Assembly (NCBI GenBank): GCA_015065425.1
Contig: SVQH01000002.1
Coordinates: 1-64,000, forward strand
Length of the DNA: 64,000 nucleotides
Direction of reading: 5' to 3'
Source of the DNA: Oscillospiraceae bacterium
GTDB lineage: Bacteria; Bacillota; Clostridia; Oscillospirales; Acutalibacteraceae
Part shown: one piece after another, positions 35,430-44,469 of the stretch
Layout: every line of letters starts with the position of its first letter
Position numbering within the stretch: the stretch's first letter is position 1
The notes under the pieces: model-generated
Database searches by the model: none
The model's input: only the letters and a program-made list of their open reading frames with translations
Told to the model about the DNA's origin: nothing
Made by a program: the position numbers and the translations under genes

Positions 35430-37226
35430 ATGGCTGAAAACAGACTTATCGGCGATTATCCCGTAATCGGTATCCGCCCCTGTATTGACGGAAGAAGAGG
35501 CCCCCTTGATGTAAGAGGTTCTCTTGAAGAGCAGACAATGAATATGGCAAAAACTGCCGCAAAGCTCATTTCCGAAAATCTTAAATACACAAACGGCGAA
35601 CCCGTAAAGGTTGTTATCGCTGATACAACAATAGGCAGAGTTGCAGAAGCTGCTGCTTGTGCCGCTAAGTTCAAAAAGGAAGGAGTAGACATTACTCTTT
35701 CCGTTACTCCCTGCTGGTGCTACGGCTCAGAAACTATGGATATGGATCCCATGACAATAAAGGGTGTATGGGGCTTCAACGCAACTGAGAGACCCGGTGC
35801 AGTTTATCTTGCATCAGTTCTTGCAACTCACGCACAGAAGGGGCTTCCCGCTTTCGGTATCTACGGTCACGATGTACAGGATGCAGATGATACTACAGTT
35901 CCTGCTGATGTTCAGGAAAAGATTCTCCGCTTCGCACGTGCCGCTGTTGCAGCTGCATCAATGAGAGGAAAGAGCTATCTTCAGATTGGCTCCATCTGCA
36001 TGGGTATCGGCGGTTCATCCATAAGTCCCGAATTCATTGAAGAATATCTCGGAATGCGTGTTGAATCCGTTGACGAGGTAGAAATCATCAGACGAATGTC
36101 AGAAAATATCTATGACGAAGAAGAATTCCAGAAGGCTCTCGCATGGACCAAGGCAAAGTGCAAGGAAGGCTTCGACAAGAACCCCGAATTCGTAAGAAAG
36201 TCCCGCGAACAGAAAGATGCTGACTGGGAATTCGTTGTTAAGATGATGGTTATTATTAAAGACCTTATGAACGGTAACCCCAACCTTCCCAAGGGCTGTG
36301 AAGAAGAAATGGTAGGACATAACGCTATTGCTGCAGGCTTCCAGGGTCAGAGACAGTGGACAGACTTCTATCCCAACTGTGACTTCGGTGAGGCTCTTTG
36401 CAACACATCCTTTGACTGGAACGGTGCAAGAGAACCCTACATCCTTGCAACTGAAAATGACGTTCTCAACTCCATTTCAATGCTCTTTATGAAATTACTT
36501 ACTAACCGTGCTCAGATGTTTGCCGATGTCCGTACTTTCTGGAGTGACTCCGCAGTTAAGAGAGTAACAGGCTACGATATTGAAGGTAAGGCAAAGGAAG
36601 CCGGCGGATTTATTCATCTTATCAATTCCGGTGCTTGCTGTCTTGATGCCTGCGGTGAAGTCAAGGATGAAAACGGCAATCCTGTTATGAAGCCCTGGTA
36701 TGATGTAACAGAAGAAGACATCGAAAAGATGCTCGCAGCAACAGAATGGGCACCTGCAGACAACGGCTATTTCAGAGGCGGCGGATATTCTTCACGTTTC
36801 CTCACCCGTGCCGAAATGCCCTGCACAATGATAAGAATCAATCTTGTTAAGGGTCTGGGACCCACAATCCAGATTGCAGAAGGGTATACCGTAAATCTTC
36901 CCGACGAAGTGTCCGATACGCTTTGGAAGAGAACGGACTACACATGGCCCTGCACATGGTTTGCTCCTATATGCACAGGCGAAGGTCCCTTCAAGTCAGC
37001 TTATGACCTTATGAATGCATGGGGTGCCAACCACGGAGCTATCTCCTACGGTCACATTGGTGCTGACCTTATCACTCTTTGCTCAATGCTTCGTATCCCC
37101 GTAGGTCTTCACAATGTTCCTGAAGAGAAAATCTTCCGTCCCGCTTGCTGGAACGCATTCGGAACAAAGGACCTTGAAGGTGCAGACTACAGAGCATGTG
37201 CTGCATACGGTCCCCTTTATAAATAA
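35430..37226 (+). CDS. fucI: L-fucose isomerase
   Basis: 598 residues, the usual FucI length. It converts L-fucose to L-fuculose (also D-arabinose to D-ribulose) using Mn2+, in the cytoplasm. Diagnostic segments: [20 protein letters not shown] at the N-terminus, [57 protein letters not shown] (active-site/metal region) and the C-terminal [22 protein letters not shown] 35430 chosen (GAAAGGACG box, MAENRLIG); an upstream in-frame extension is not family-like. No fuculokinase or aldolase gene lies in the window, so the rest of the pathway is elsewhere. Its promoter resembles that of the putative fucosidase. Confidence 0.95.
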   Translation: MAENRLIGDYPVIGIRPCIDGRRGPLDVRGSLEEQTMNMAKTAAKLISENLKYTNGEPVKVVIADTTIGRVAEAAACAAKFKKEGVDITLSVTPCWCYGSETMDMDPMTIKGVWGFNATERPGAVYLASVLATHAQKGLPAFGIYGHDVQDADDTTVPADVQEKILRFARAAVAAASMRGKSYLQIGSICMGIGGSSISPEFIEEYLGMRVESVDEVEIIRRMSENIYDEEEFQKALAWTKAKCKEGFDKNPEFVRKSREQKDADWEFVVKMMVIIKDLMNGNPNLPKGCEEEMVGHNAIAAGFQGQRQWTDFYPNCDFGEALCNTSFDWNGAREPYILATENDVLNSISMLFMKLLTNRAQMFADVRTFWSDSAVKRVTGYDIEGKAKEAGGFIHLINSGACCLDACGEVKDENGNPVMKPWYDVTEEDIEKMLAATEWAPADNGYFRGGGYSSRFLTRAEMPCTMIRINLVKGLGPTIQIAEGYTVNLPDEVSDTLWKRTDYTWPCTWFAPICTGEGPFKSAYDLMNAWGANHGAISYGHIGADLITLCSMLRIPVGLHNVPEEKIFRPACWNAFGTKDLEGADYRACAAYGPLYK

Positions 37227-37258
37227 TTTGTAATTCGGATTTTATTTGTTATATGAAT

Positions 37259-37299
37259 TGAGCAGGAGGCTAACCGATTAATGGTTAGCCTCCTGCTCA
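37259..37299. terminator. Long hairpin between convergent genes
   Basis: TGAGCAGGAGGCTAACC (37259-37275) and GGTTAGCCTCCTGCTCA (37283-37299), a perfect 17-bp stem with a 7-base loop. No T-run on either side; it sits exactly between the fucI and oxidoreductase stops. Confidence 0.8.
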
Positions 37300-37301
37300 G
37301 A

Positions 37302-38366
37302 TTAAAGCAAAACTTCCTTGCCTGTCTTCGCTGATTCATAAATGGCACAGAGTATTTTTATCATGTCAATACCCTGCTGCGGAACAAATATGGGGTCTTT
37401 CCCCTCAATTACTACATCATAGAAATGCTTTAAGTTATTGGAATGTCCGTTATTTTCCTTGCAGTTCGGGGCTGTTATATTGAGCTGCTCGCCGTCTTCC
37501 TCGGTGAAAAGTTCAAGTACACCGTTTCTCCAGTTCATGCCCGATTTTGTGCCTCTGAGTTCCACAAAACGGCATTCTTCTTTTATGTTTGAAGCCCAGC
37601 TGAATTCAATCTGAAGAATTGCACCGTTGTCAAATCTTATCATACCCATGGCAAGGTCTTCAACATCAAATGTGCCTTCTGCATTCTTGTCACCGAAATC
37701 GGAATTAACGGAATCGGATGAGTCATTATCTGCAAACTTCATATATGTATTACCCGACACTGCAACGGGAGTGGGATTTCCCATAAGCCATATTGCAAGG
37801 TCAATCATGTGAACGCCCAGGTCAATAAGGGGACCGCCGCCTGACTGTGCTTTTGTGGTGAACCAGCCTCCCTTTCCGGGGATGCCTCTCCTTCTCTGCC
37901 AACCTGCTCTGCCGCAGTATATGTCTCCCATTTTGCCTTTTTCGATGAACTTTTTAGCAAAAACGGAAGCATCCACAAAGCGGTTGTTTCTCATGACCAT
38001 AAGAGTTTTGCCTGCCTTCTTTGCGGCTTCGTTCATTTTAAGGACTTCCGTTACATCCACCGCATCGGGCTTTTCGCAGAAAACGTGCTTACCCGCCTCA
38101 AATGCTGCCACGGCAATAATTGAATGAAGATAATTGGGTGTACAGATATCAACAGAATCAATAGTTTCATCTTTCAGTAATTCATTGAAATCAGTGTAAA
38201 CTTCTGCATCGGGGAAATAATTATCTTTAAGAAACTGTGCTCTTTCCTCAATTATATCGCAGACAGCCGCAACTTCAAGTCTTTCATCATTAAGATAAGT
38301 ACTGAGATGTGCACCTTTACATATACCTCCGTTACCGATAATACCGACACGCCATTTTTTTGTCAT
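37302..38366 (-). CDS. Gfo/Idh/MocA-family oxidoreductase
   Basis: 354 residues. N-terminal Rossmann fold with GIIGNGGICKGAHLSTY (residues about 8-24), ICTPNYLH and the catalytic-site CEKP motif (about 97-100), then the C-terminal domain with GGGPLIDLGVHMIDLAIWLMG. NAD(P)-dependent oxidation or epimerisation of a sugar or inositol derivative. ATG 38366 follows AAGGAGAAGTATT. Transcribed divergently from a sugar isomerase-like gene; such pairs are common in inositol or uncommon-sugar catabolism. Confidence 0.9.
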   Translation of the reverse strand: MTKKWRVGIIGNGGICKGAHLSTYLNDERLEVAAVCDIIEERAQFLKDNYFPDAEVYTDFNELLKDETIDSVDICTPNYLHSIIAVAAFEAGKHVFCEKPDAVDVTEVLKMNEAAKKAGKTLMVMRNNRFVDASVFAKKFIEKGKMGDIYCGRAGWQRRRGIPGKGGWFTTKAQSGGGPLIDLGVHMIDLAIWLMGNPTPVAVSGNTYMKFADNDSSDSVNSDFGDKNAEGTFDVEDLAMGMIRFDNGAILQIEFSWASNIKEECRFVELRGTKSGMNWRNGVLELFTEEDGEQLNITAPNCKENNGHSNNLKHFYDVVIEGKDPIFVPQQGIDMIKILCAIYESAKTGKEVLL

Positions 38367-38394
38367 AATACTTCTCCTTAGTGTTTTTCTTTTA

Positions 38395-38423
38395 ATATAA
38401 CATAAGTGCATTGTCATAATCAA
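38395..38423 (-). promoter_or_regulatory. Promoter of the oxidoreductase gene
   Basis: Minus strand: TTGATT (38418-38423), spacer 17, TTATAT (38395-38400). Confidence 0.5.
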
Positions 38424-38463
38424 TAAAATTTTTGTTTTTGTTTATCTATTTATTGTCATTTTG

Positions 38464-38492
38464 TTGACATTGAGACTTTTCTTATGTATACT
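38464..38492 (+). promoter_or_regulatory. Promoter of the sugar isomerase-like gene
   Basis: TTGACA (38464-38469), spacer 17, TATACT (38487-38492). The start codon is only 19 bases after the -10, so the leader is very short. Confidence 0.75.
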
Positions 38493-38510
38493 GATTCTGA
38501 GGTGATTATA

Positions 38511-39335
38511 ATGAAATTAGGTATAATAAACGGTTGGGAGGAAGGCCATTTCAAGGCTGTTAAATCCAAGGGTCTTGAAGCTGTGGAATTCTGCATCAAT
38601 CATAATTACGATTCAAATGAAGTGCTTAAAAAGGCAGATGAAATCAAGGCCAATTCCGAAAAATACGGAATTCTTGTAGGCTCTGTCGGCAGATGGGGAA
38701 TGGACAGAATTGATGATAACGGAAATGTCATCCCCGAAGCTTTGCAGCATGACAAAAATCTTATAGACCTTGCATCCATTGTCGGCTGTCCCGTATATAA
38801 TGTGGGCTGTAATTTTGTTGAAGATAAAACATATTATGAAAACTGCCTTATTGCCATAGATTATTTCAAGGGACTTATTGATTACGCAAAGGGAAAGAAT
38901 GTTAAAATTGCAACATATAACTGTGACTGGGCAAACTTCGTATATGAAGAAAAAGCATGGTCCGTCATTCACGGAGCACTGCCTGAGCTTGGCATAAAAT
39001 ATGACCCCTCTCACTGCTTTAACCGCGGAGGAGACTATCTTAAAGAGCTGCGTGACTGGGGCAGAAGAGTTTATCACTTCCATGTAAAGGGTGTTCTTCA
39101 TGTGGCAGGTGACGGTTTTGACGATCCCCCTGCAGGTCTTGATGAGCTTAAATGGGGTGCAATAATGACAATGCTCTATGTAAATGACTATAACGGCGTT
39201 CTCTCCATTGAACCTCATTCGGGAAAATGGAAGGGTGCAAAGGGACAGTGGGGCGTTGATTTCACCATAAACTTTATCAGAAAATATATAATGCCTGAGG
39301 ACTATACAGCCTCCGATGATCCTTATATGCCTTAA
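38511..39335 (+). CDS. Sugar phosphate isomerase/epimerase (xylose isomerase-like TIM barrel)
   Basis: 274 residues. AP-endonuclease-2/IolE-like TIM barrel: MKLGIINGWEEGHFKAVKSK, EAVEFCINHNYD (metal Glu), NVGCNFVEDKTYYENC, the metal motif KYDPSHCFNRGGD, YHFHVKGV and the closing glutamate in LSIEPHSGKWKGAKG. Probably isomerises or epimerises a keto sugar or inositol derivative, working with the divergent dehydrogenase. ATG 38511 preceded by GAGGTGATT; the earlier in-frame codons overlap the -10. Confidence 0.85.
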   Translation: MKLGIINGWEEGHFKAVKSKGLEAVEFCINHNYDSNEVLKKADEIKANSEKYGILVGSVGRWGMDRIDDNGNVIPEALQHDKNLIDLASIVGCPVYNVGCNFVEDKTYYENCLIAIDYFKGLIDYAKGKNVKIATYNCDWANFVYEEKAWSVIHGALPELGIKYDPSHCFNRGGDYLKELRDWGRRVYHFHVKGVLHVAGDGFDDPPAGLDELKWGAIMTMLYVNDYNGVLSIEPHSGKWKGAKGQWGVDFTINFIRKYIMPEDYTASDDPYMP

Positions 39336-39389
39336 GTGATACTGCAGATGTTTTTGCGGAAATCCGAAAAAAATACCCTGCAGAAATTA

Positions 39390-39585
39390 GCGTGATACTC
39401 TTAACGAAGTATCACGCAACTCTATTCGCCTAACGGCAAGTTGCATTGCTACGCAGTGATATTCGGCTTACAGCCGAGTATTATTTGCTACGCAAGTTAT
39501 AAGCGAATAGAATATCACTAAACCGATAGGTTTAATATCACTTTCGCAAAGCGAAAATATCACGCTGCCAAAAGCAGCATATCAC
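39390..39585 (+). repeat. Multi-hairpin element with ATATCAC tandem boxes
   Basis: Non-coding, densely paired. Hairpins: GCGTGATACT/AGTATCACGC (39390-39417); GCAACT/AGTTGC (39416-39444) enclosing GCC/GGC; AGTGATATTCGGCT/AGCCGAGTATTATT (39455-39485, loop TAC, with G-U wobbles on the plus strand only); TAAACC/GGTTTA (39519-39534); TTTCGC/GCGAAA (39542-39556); GCTGC/GCAGC (39564-39578). The last three are separated by identical ATATCAC boxes starting at 39512, 39535, 39557 and 39579 (period 22-23). CTATTCGC (39422-39429) can pair long-range with GCGAATAG (39503-39510). TTGCTACGCA is repeated at 39446 and 39485. Function unknown. Confidence 0.8.
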
Positions 39586-39600
39586 TATACAGACAAAAAG

Positions 39601-39636
39601 AAAGAGAAGACTCGTTGTAAAGCGAATCTTCTCTTT
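39601..39636 (+). terminator. Hairpin downstream of the multi-hairpin element
   Basis: AAAGAGAAGACTCG (39601-39614) and CGAATCTTCTCTTT (39623-39636), one mismatch, followed by TCTGTTGTT. Could terminate either the isomerase transcript or the hairpin RNA. From 39640 to 39792 only small inverted repeats (for example TTTGTACATACAAA near 39675) are seen. Confidence 0.6.
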
Positions 39637-39792
39637 TCTGTTGTTAGTGGGTTTGGACTACAGCCCAACCGCTTTTGTACATACAAATGCGATGCCGGTT
39701 CTTGATGAAAATTGAAAACTTTCTCAATTCTCCGTTAAGGATAACACTTTTTTTCTGCAGGGTGTTTTTGCATTATTCAGATGATAATTATT

Positions 39793-41472
39793 TTATTTGA
39801 AGAGGTTTCTTAACCATTCGATTATACTTGCAAAGAAATCGATGATTTTTTCAAAAATACTCTTCTCTTCGTCCTTGTCTGAACCGAGTTCCATGTTGCA
39901 GGAATCGCAGTGGTTGTCTTTATTTTCATCCAGATGGTCCGTAGCGGGAAGAATTTCTGTATCGGTTTCGTTACATTTCGTGCAGATGCTGTCAATGTAA
40001 CCGTCAAGTGAACATGAAGCATATCTGTATGAAACGGGGGTAAAATCATGACCCTCTGCCTTAAGAACGGTTTCTATAATTTCGTTGCAGACAGAACAGC
40101 TGTCAATGATGATGCCGTCTTCTGTGCAGTCGGGAGCCTGATAGGATATGTTTACTATGGAATGGAAGGGGATGCCCTTAAGAAGAGGGTGTTGTGCATG
40201 TAAGCTGTTGACAGTCCATGTATTTTCAAAATCCCAGCCCTGATAGCTGTTACGGGATGAAATGGCATTTGTTGTGATTCCTGTTACACCTTCAGAGGAG
40301 ACTGCGGAAACAAAGGCCTTTGCCTCATTATCACTGTTGTAATAACAACCGCTGACTGCAGCACTTGATACTGCACCTATGGCACCGTCTGTTGCAGAGG
40401 CTGCACTGACAGAAGCGGTAAAGAGACATCTTGCTACCTGAGTTTTTGTTGCACTGCCGAAAATGCCGCCTGCAAAGTTCATAGTTGTGGTGACATTTCC
40501 TGTGCAGATGCAGTCAGTTATGCTGCCGTCTGTGACATAGCCTGCGATGCCGCCTGCATATTCACCTGCAGAAATTACATTACCTGCCTGTAAGCACTGA
40601 GATATCTCAGCCTTATTTGCAATACCTGCAATACCGCCTGCTTTTCCTTCATTTCTTGTGTTGCCGGAAACTGTTCCGCTGTTTTTACAGAATTTAACGG
40701 TTCCTTCTGCGATACCTGCAATACCACCGTAATTTGAGCTGTATGCATCTATCTTTACGGTGTTTGTGCAGGAGATTATGTCTCCCTTTGAAACACCTGC
40801 GATACCGCCGACATTTTTGTTGGCGAAAATGTAAGAATTGTTTGTACATCCGATTATATCTGCAGCACTGTAACCTGCAATACCGCCGCAGTTTTCATTG
40901 TCACAACCGACAGTTGCAGAGGACAGTGTTTTTGTGTCGGAAACAGTACCCGAAGAGATATATCCTACGATACCGCCGGAATAATTATCGGCATAAACGG
41001 AAGCTCCGCCCGTACAGTCTGTGATGTCTGTGTTTACTGCATAAGCAACTATTGCACCTGCATAGTCGCCGCCTGTAATGTCAAATGTTCCGTTGACACG
41101 GAGCTCTGAAATGACAGCATTTTCAGTATAACCGAAAAATCCCGCATAAGCAGTATTTACATGAAGTCCCGAAACTGTGTGACCTTCACCGAGGAAAGTA
41201 CCTCTGAAGGGTGCAGACGGGTTTCCTATGGGAGTGAAAGCCCCTGAGAAGGTTATATCATCGGTAAGGGTGACGATACAGCCTGAAAAATCGTTTCCGT
41301 TGTTTACGGCATCGCTTAAAGCCGCAATATCATCAGCCGTACTTATGAGATAAGGATCTGCTGATGTGCCGCTTCCCGTTAATTCATCTGCACTTGCCCA
41401 GATTACTCCGAGAGTAAAAATGAAAACAAGACAAAGAGCAACGCTGAGAAGTTTGTTTGCTTTTCTTTTCAT
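39793..41472 (-). CDS. Secreted GLUG-repeat surface protein with amphipathic C-terminus
   Basis: 559 residues. Signal peptide (LLSVALCLVFIFTLGVIWASA). Residues about 35-400 are GLUG-type beta-helix repeats (YAGFFGYTENAVISELRV, NYGGIAGIAEGTVKFCKNSG, YAGGIAGYVTDGSITDC). Residues about 440-530 hold three Cys-rich repeats (DSCSVCNE, SICTKCNE, HCDSCNMEL) common in clostridial surface proteins. After an acidic linker the chain ends in an amphipathic helix SIFEKIIDFFASIIEWLRNL plus FK, with no LPxTG motif, suggesting membrane or wall association by this helix. ATG 41472 with a CGGAGG box. Probably an adhesin or surface display protein. Confidence 0.8.
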   Translation of the reverse strand: MKRKANKLLSVALCLVFIFTLGVIWASADELTGSGTSADPYLISTADDIAALSDAVNNGNDFSGCIVTLTDDITFSGAFTPIGNPSAPFRGTFLGEGHTVSGLHVNTAYAGFFGYTENAVISELRVNGTFDITGGDYAGAIVAYAVNTDITDCTGGASVYADNYSGGIVGYISSGTVSDTKTLSSATVGCDNENCGGIAGYSAADIIGCTNNSYIFANKNVGGIAGVSKGDIISCTNTVKIDAYSSNYGGIAGIAEGTVKFCKNSGTVSGNTRNEGKAGGIAGIANKAEISQCLQAGNVISAGEYAGGIAGYVTDGSITDCICTGNVTTTMNFAGGIFGSATKTQVARCLFTASVSAASATDGAIGAVSSAAVSGCYYNSDNEAKAFVSAVSSEGVTGITTNAISSRNSYQGWDFENTWTVNSLHAQHPLLKGIPFHSIVNISYQAPDCTEDGIIIDSCSVCNEIIETVLKAEGHDFTPVSYRYASCSLDGYIDSICTKCNETDTEILPATDHLDENKDNHCDSCNMELGSDKDEEKSIFEKIIDFFASIIEWLRNLFK

Positions 41473-41566
41473 TTTTTATACCTCCGATATGGATAAAAGT
41501 ATATTTCAACAGAATAATTATAATATAAATTTTTAATTAGTGCAAGAGGAAAAATATTAATTTATC

Positions 41567-42163
41567 TTATTTATCCTTGAGGCTTACAAGGGATCTTCCG
41601 CCGTAAAAATAAGCGTTTGCCATAAATCTTGCCATTTCTTCCGCATCTACCTTCATTCCGTCATACATCCACTGAATAATGGTTTCCCATATAGCAGAAA
41701 CTGCAAATGCCGTAAGATATCTTTTTGAATCGTTTTCGGGGAAAACCTTTTTTGTATCGGGGATACGTTTCAACAGGCTTTTTTTGATTTTTTTTGCGAG
41801 ATTGTTGTTCGGGTCGTTTGATATGACAAATTTACATATCTTTTCATATTCCTTGCAGAACAGAAGAAAGCGGATGCAGTAATTTGTGAAATCTTCTACG
41901 GTGACGAAATTTGCCTGAGGGATCAGCACTGTCTGTTCAAATACTGTGAATATTTCATCCTGTATCTGCATCATCATATCGTTGATGTCTCTATAATAAA
42001 AATAAAAGGTCGAGCGGTTGACGTCTGCTGCCTCCGTAAGCTCCTTTACGGTGATTTCGTCAATGCTTTTTTCTTCAAGAAGCTTGAAAAGACATTCTCT
42101 CAATATCCGTTTTGTTCTTTTTACACGTCTGTCTTCTGCTCTGTGTGTTCCGGTTTCAGTCAT
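41567..42163 (-). CDS. TetR-family transcriptional regulator
   Basis: 198 residues. HTH at about residues 15-62 (RTKRILRECLFKLLEEKSID, EITVKELTEAADVNRSTFYFYYRDI), typical TetR, then a helical ligand-binding domain with the DhaS/TetR_C_8-type signature (FTNYCIRFLLFCKEYEKIC, WETIIQWMYDGMKVDAEEMA). The ATG at 42163 has AGGAGG. Divergent from the GNAT-GH30 operon; a palindrome lies 32 bases upstream of its start and may be its operator. Confidence 0.9.
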   Translation of the reverse strand: MTETGTHRAEDRRVKRTKRILRECLFKLLEEKSIDEITVKELTEAADVNRSTFYFYYRDINDMMMQIQDEIFTVFEQTVLIPQANFVTVEDFTNYCIRFLLFCKEYEKICKFVISNDPNNNLAKKIKKSLLKRIPDTKKVFPENDSKRYLTAFAVSAIWETIIQWMYDGMKVDAEEMARFMANAYFYGGRSLVSLKDK

Positions 42164-42194
42164 AATAATTCCTCCTGTGGAATATCAAACAAGC

Positions 42195-42208
42195 GTATGA
42201 TATCATAC
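42195..42208. promoter_or_regulatory. Candidate TetR operator
   Basis: Perfect 14-base palindrome GTATGATATCATAC in the divergent region, close to the tetR start. Confidence 0.6.
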
Positions 42209-42316
42209 TATAGATGTATTTTAACAAAAATTAGTTAAAAATGCAACATTTGTTTAATCAATTATTAAAAAACCATATAAAAAATTTTTGCAGATAACAT
42301 CTTTTATTGTAAATTA

Positions 42317-42344
42317 TTGCAAACCTGCAAAAATGTGGTAGAAT
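42317..42344 (+). promoter_or_regulatory. Promoter of the GNAT-GH30 operon
   Basis: TTGCAA (42317-42322), spacer 16, TAGAAT (42339-42344) with extended TGG. Confidence 0.6.
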
Positions 42345-42398
42345 AAAACTGTTATAATAACCGTCTCAGCAAAAAGGTTAACAGAAAAGGAGAGTATT

Positions 42399-42995
42399 AT
42401 GAGTAGTCTTAAAATGTATAATTTTGCCCCTGTTGTAAGGGGACTCAGTCTTCCGAAAGGCTTTTCTGCTGTGCGTTTTTCCTGTGAAGATGACATAAAA
42501 GACTGGGTGGACATCTGTTCTCAGGGACTGATTGACCCTGCCACGGCTTATGAAAGATTTCAGTGTGAGCTTATAAATATTGACGGTCCGAACCCTTACA
42601 GAGATACGTATTTTATAGAGAATTCAGACGGTGAAAGAGTTGCAACCTATACCGTAGTTCCCGATATGTGGAGTACGGGTATGGGCTATATACACATGGT
42701 GGCAGTAAAAGAAAAATGCAGAGGTATGAAGCTCGGCAGTTTTATAGCCGATGATTCTCTGAGAAAGCTTATTGATATCGGCAAGGAAAAAATTTTCCTT
42801 CTTACGGGCGATACGAGACTTCCCGCCCTTGCAACATATATAAAAGCAGGTTTTTTACCCGTCAATTATATAGATGACGCGGGTAAGGATATGGTGCAGA
42901 GATGGCAGAATGTGGTAAACAATCTCGGACTTCAGAGCCTTATGCTTCTTGATGATGAAGGAAATGAGATGTATGAATTGCACAGCACTCTCTGA
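42399..42995 (+). CDS. GNAT-family N-acetyltransferase
   Basis: 198 residues. GNAT fold at about residues 70-150: YFIENSDGERVATYTVVPDM, then YIHMVAVKEKCRGMKLGSFIADD (motif A, acetyl-CoA pyrophosphate loop R-G-M-K-L-G) and IFLLTGDTRLPALATYIKAGFLPV (motif B). The N-terminal 60 residues (FSAVRFSCEDDIKDWVDICSQG) are as in mycothiol synthase-like GNATs. AAAAGGAG box before ATG 42399. First gene of an operon with a GH30 enzyme 47 bases downstream; substrate unknown. Confidence 0.85.
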   Translation: MSSLKMYNFAPVVRGLSLPKGFSAVRFSCEDDIKDWVDICSQGLIDPATAYERFQCELINIDGPNPYRDTYFIENSDGERVATYTVVPDMWSTGMGYIHMVAVKEKCRGMKLGSFIADDSLRKLIDIGKEKIFLLTGDTRLPALATYIKAGFLPVNYIDDAGKDMVQRWQNVVNNLGLQSLMLLDDEGNEMYELHSTL

Positions 42996-43042
42996 CATTT
43001 TGTTCTTTTGCACCAGATAAATTATACCGAGGTATATAAAAA

Positions 43043-44413
43043 ATGGAGATAAAACTTGACTTAAGCAGAAAATACGGCATTTTTGAAGGCTTCGGAGCCA
43101 GCGGTGCATGGTGGGCTCAGGAGGTCGGCGGCTGGGAGCATACGGATATTGAAAGCGGAATTTCCGTCCGTGACAGGATATCCGAACTTCTTTACAGCAA
43201 GGAAAAGGGAATAGGCCTCAGAACTTACAGATATAATATCGGAGCAGGTTCTGCTCATTCGGGGAACAGTGACATAGGAAATCCTCTGAGAAGAACCGAA
43301 AGCTTTGACAAGGGAAACGGAGAATATGATTTCAGTCGTGATAAAAATGCGGTATACATGATGAAGCAGGCGGCAAAGGACGGGGCAGATGAGATTATAC
43401 TGTTCGTAAATTCTCCCGTTGAAAGACTTACAAAAAACGGTCGGTCGCATCTCGGAAAACGGCAGATAATGAGAGATAATCTCTCCCGTAAAAACTATAG
43501 GGCTTTTGCCCGTTACTGTCTTGATGTCACGGAGCATTTTGTAAAAGAAGGACTTCCCGTAAAGTATCTTTCTCCCGTAAATGAACCTATATGGATATGG
43601 AACGGCGGTCAAGAGGGCTGTCATTATTCTCCCATAAGTGCGGCAAGGGTCATGAAATGCTTTGCAGATGAACTGGCTCAGAGAAAGGCTCTGAAGGATG
43701 TAAAGCTTTCAGGTGTGGAATCGGGAGATTTACGCTGGTTCAATAAGTCCTATACCCGTGCTCTTATGCATTATAAAAGTGTCAGGGAAAAAATTGATGC
43801 CGTTGATGTTCATTCATATTGTCTGCCCCTTCCCATTCCTCTTCCCGGCTTCAACGACAGAGTAGCTTTTATCAGGAGATACAGAAAATGGCTGGATAAG
43901 CATTATCCCGGGCTTGAAGTAAAAATGAGTGAATGGTGTCACATGCAGGGAGGACGTGATAAGAGCATGGCATCGGCACTTGTTATGGCAAATGTGATTT
44001 ATGAGGATATATCAATTCTTAATGTATCCTCATGGCAGCACTGGATAGCCGTATCCGAAGTGGATTACTGTGACGGGCTTATTTACATAAATCTTGAAGA
44101 TAAAAGCTTTGAGATGACAAAGCGTTATTACGTAACGGGTAATTTTTCAAAATATATCCCCTTCGGTGCTGAAAAAACGGGGGTAATATGTGAGGATAAG
44201 GACCTTAAGGCTCTCGCTTTCTGCAAAGACGGAGAAAAAGTGCTTGTTATAATAAATGATACGGATAAAACCAAAAAGATTACTCTTTCCGACATGAAAA
44301 ACGGTGGACAGATTATTATTACCGATGAAAATAATGGCCTTACGCATAAAACACTTTATGAAAATACCGTTGACATATCCGCAAAAAGTGTCAGTACGGT
44401 GATATTTGAATAA
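43043..44413 (+). CDS. GH30 glycoside hydrolase
   Basis: 456 residues, no signal peptide. Starts with the GH30 beta-strand IFEGFGASGAWWAQEVGGW, has RTYRYNIGAGSAHS, acid/base glutamate in LSPVNEPIWIWNG and nucleophile glutamate in VKMSEWCHMQGG; residues about 360-456 form the side beta-sandwich. GH30 includes beta-1,6-galactanases, glucosylceramidases, xylanases and beta-1,6-glucanases. The GFGASGAWW opening is closest to the galactanase-like (GH30_5-type) group in my memory. Being cytoplasmic it would act on imported oligosaccharides. Ends at a bidirectional terminator. Confidence 0.85.
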   Translation: MEIKLDLSRKYGIFEGFGASGAWWAQEVGGWEHTDIESGISVRDRISELLYSKEKGIGLRTYRYNIGAGSAHSGNSDIGNPLRRTESFDKGNGEYDFSRDKNAVYMMKQAAKDGADEIILFVNSPVERLTKNGRSHLGKRQIMRDNLSRKNYRAFARYCLDVTEHFVKEGLPVKYLSPVNEPIWIWNGGQEGCHYSPISAARVMKCFADELAQRKALKDVKLSGVESGDLRWFNKSYTRALMHYKSVREKIDAVDVHSYCLPLPIPLPGFNDRVAFIRRYRKWLDKHYPGLEVKMSEWCHMQGGRDKSMASALVMANVIYEDISILNVSSWQHWIAVSEVDYCDGLIYINLEDKSFEMTKRYYVTGNFSKYIPFGAEKTGVICEDKDLKALAFCKDGEKVLVIINDTDKTKKITLSDMKNGGQIIITDENNGLTHKTLYENTVDISAKSVSTVIFE

Positions 44414-44414
44414 A

Positions 44415-44461
44415 AAAATTGTACCATACATCTTTTACACGGATGTATCGGTACAATTTTT
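44415..44461. terminator. Bidirectional terminator
   Basis: AAATTGTACC plus ATACATC on the left, GATGTAT plus GGTACAATTT on the right; a stem of about 17 bp with A/T runs on both flanks, between convergent GH30 and coaBC. Confidence 0.9.
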
Positions 44462-44469
44462 ATGTTTTA

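Noticed and set aside
39512..39585. CRISPR array
   Set aside because: Repeats are only seven bases, the spacers are palindromes of about 15 bases, and no cas genes are nearby.
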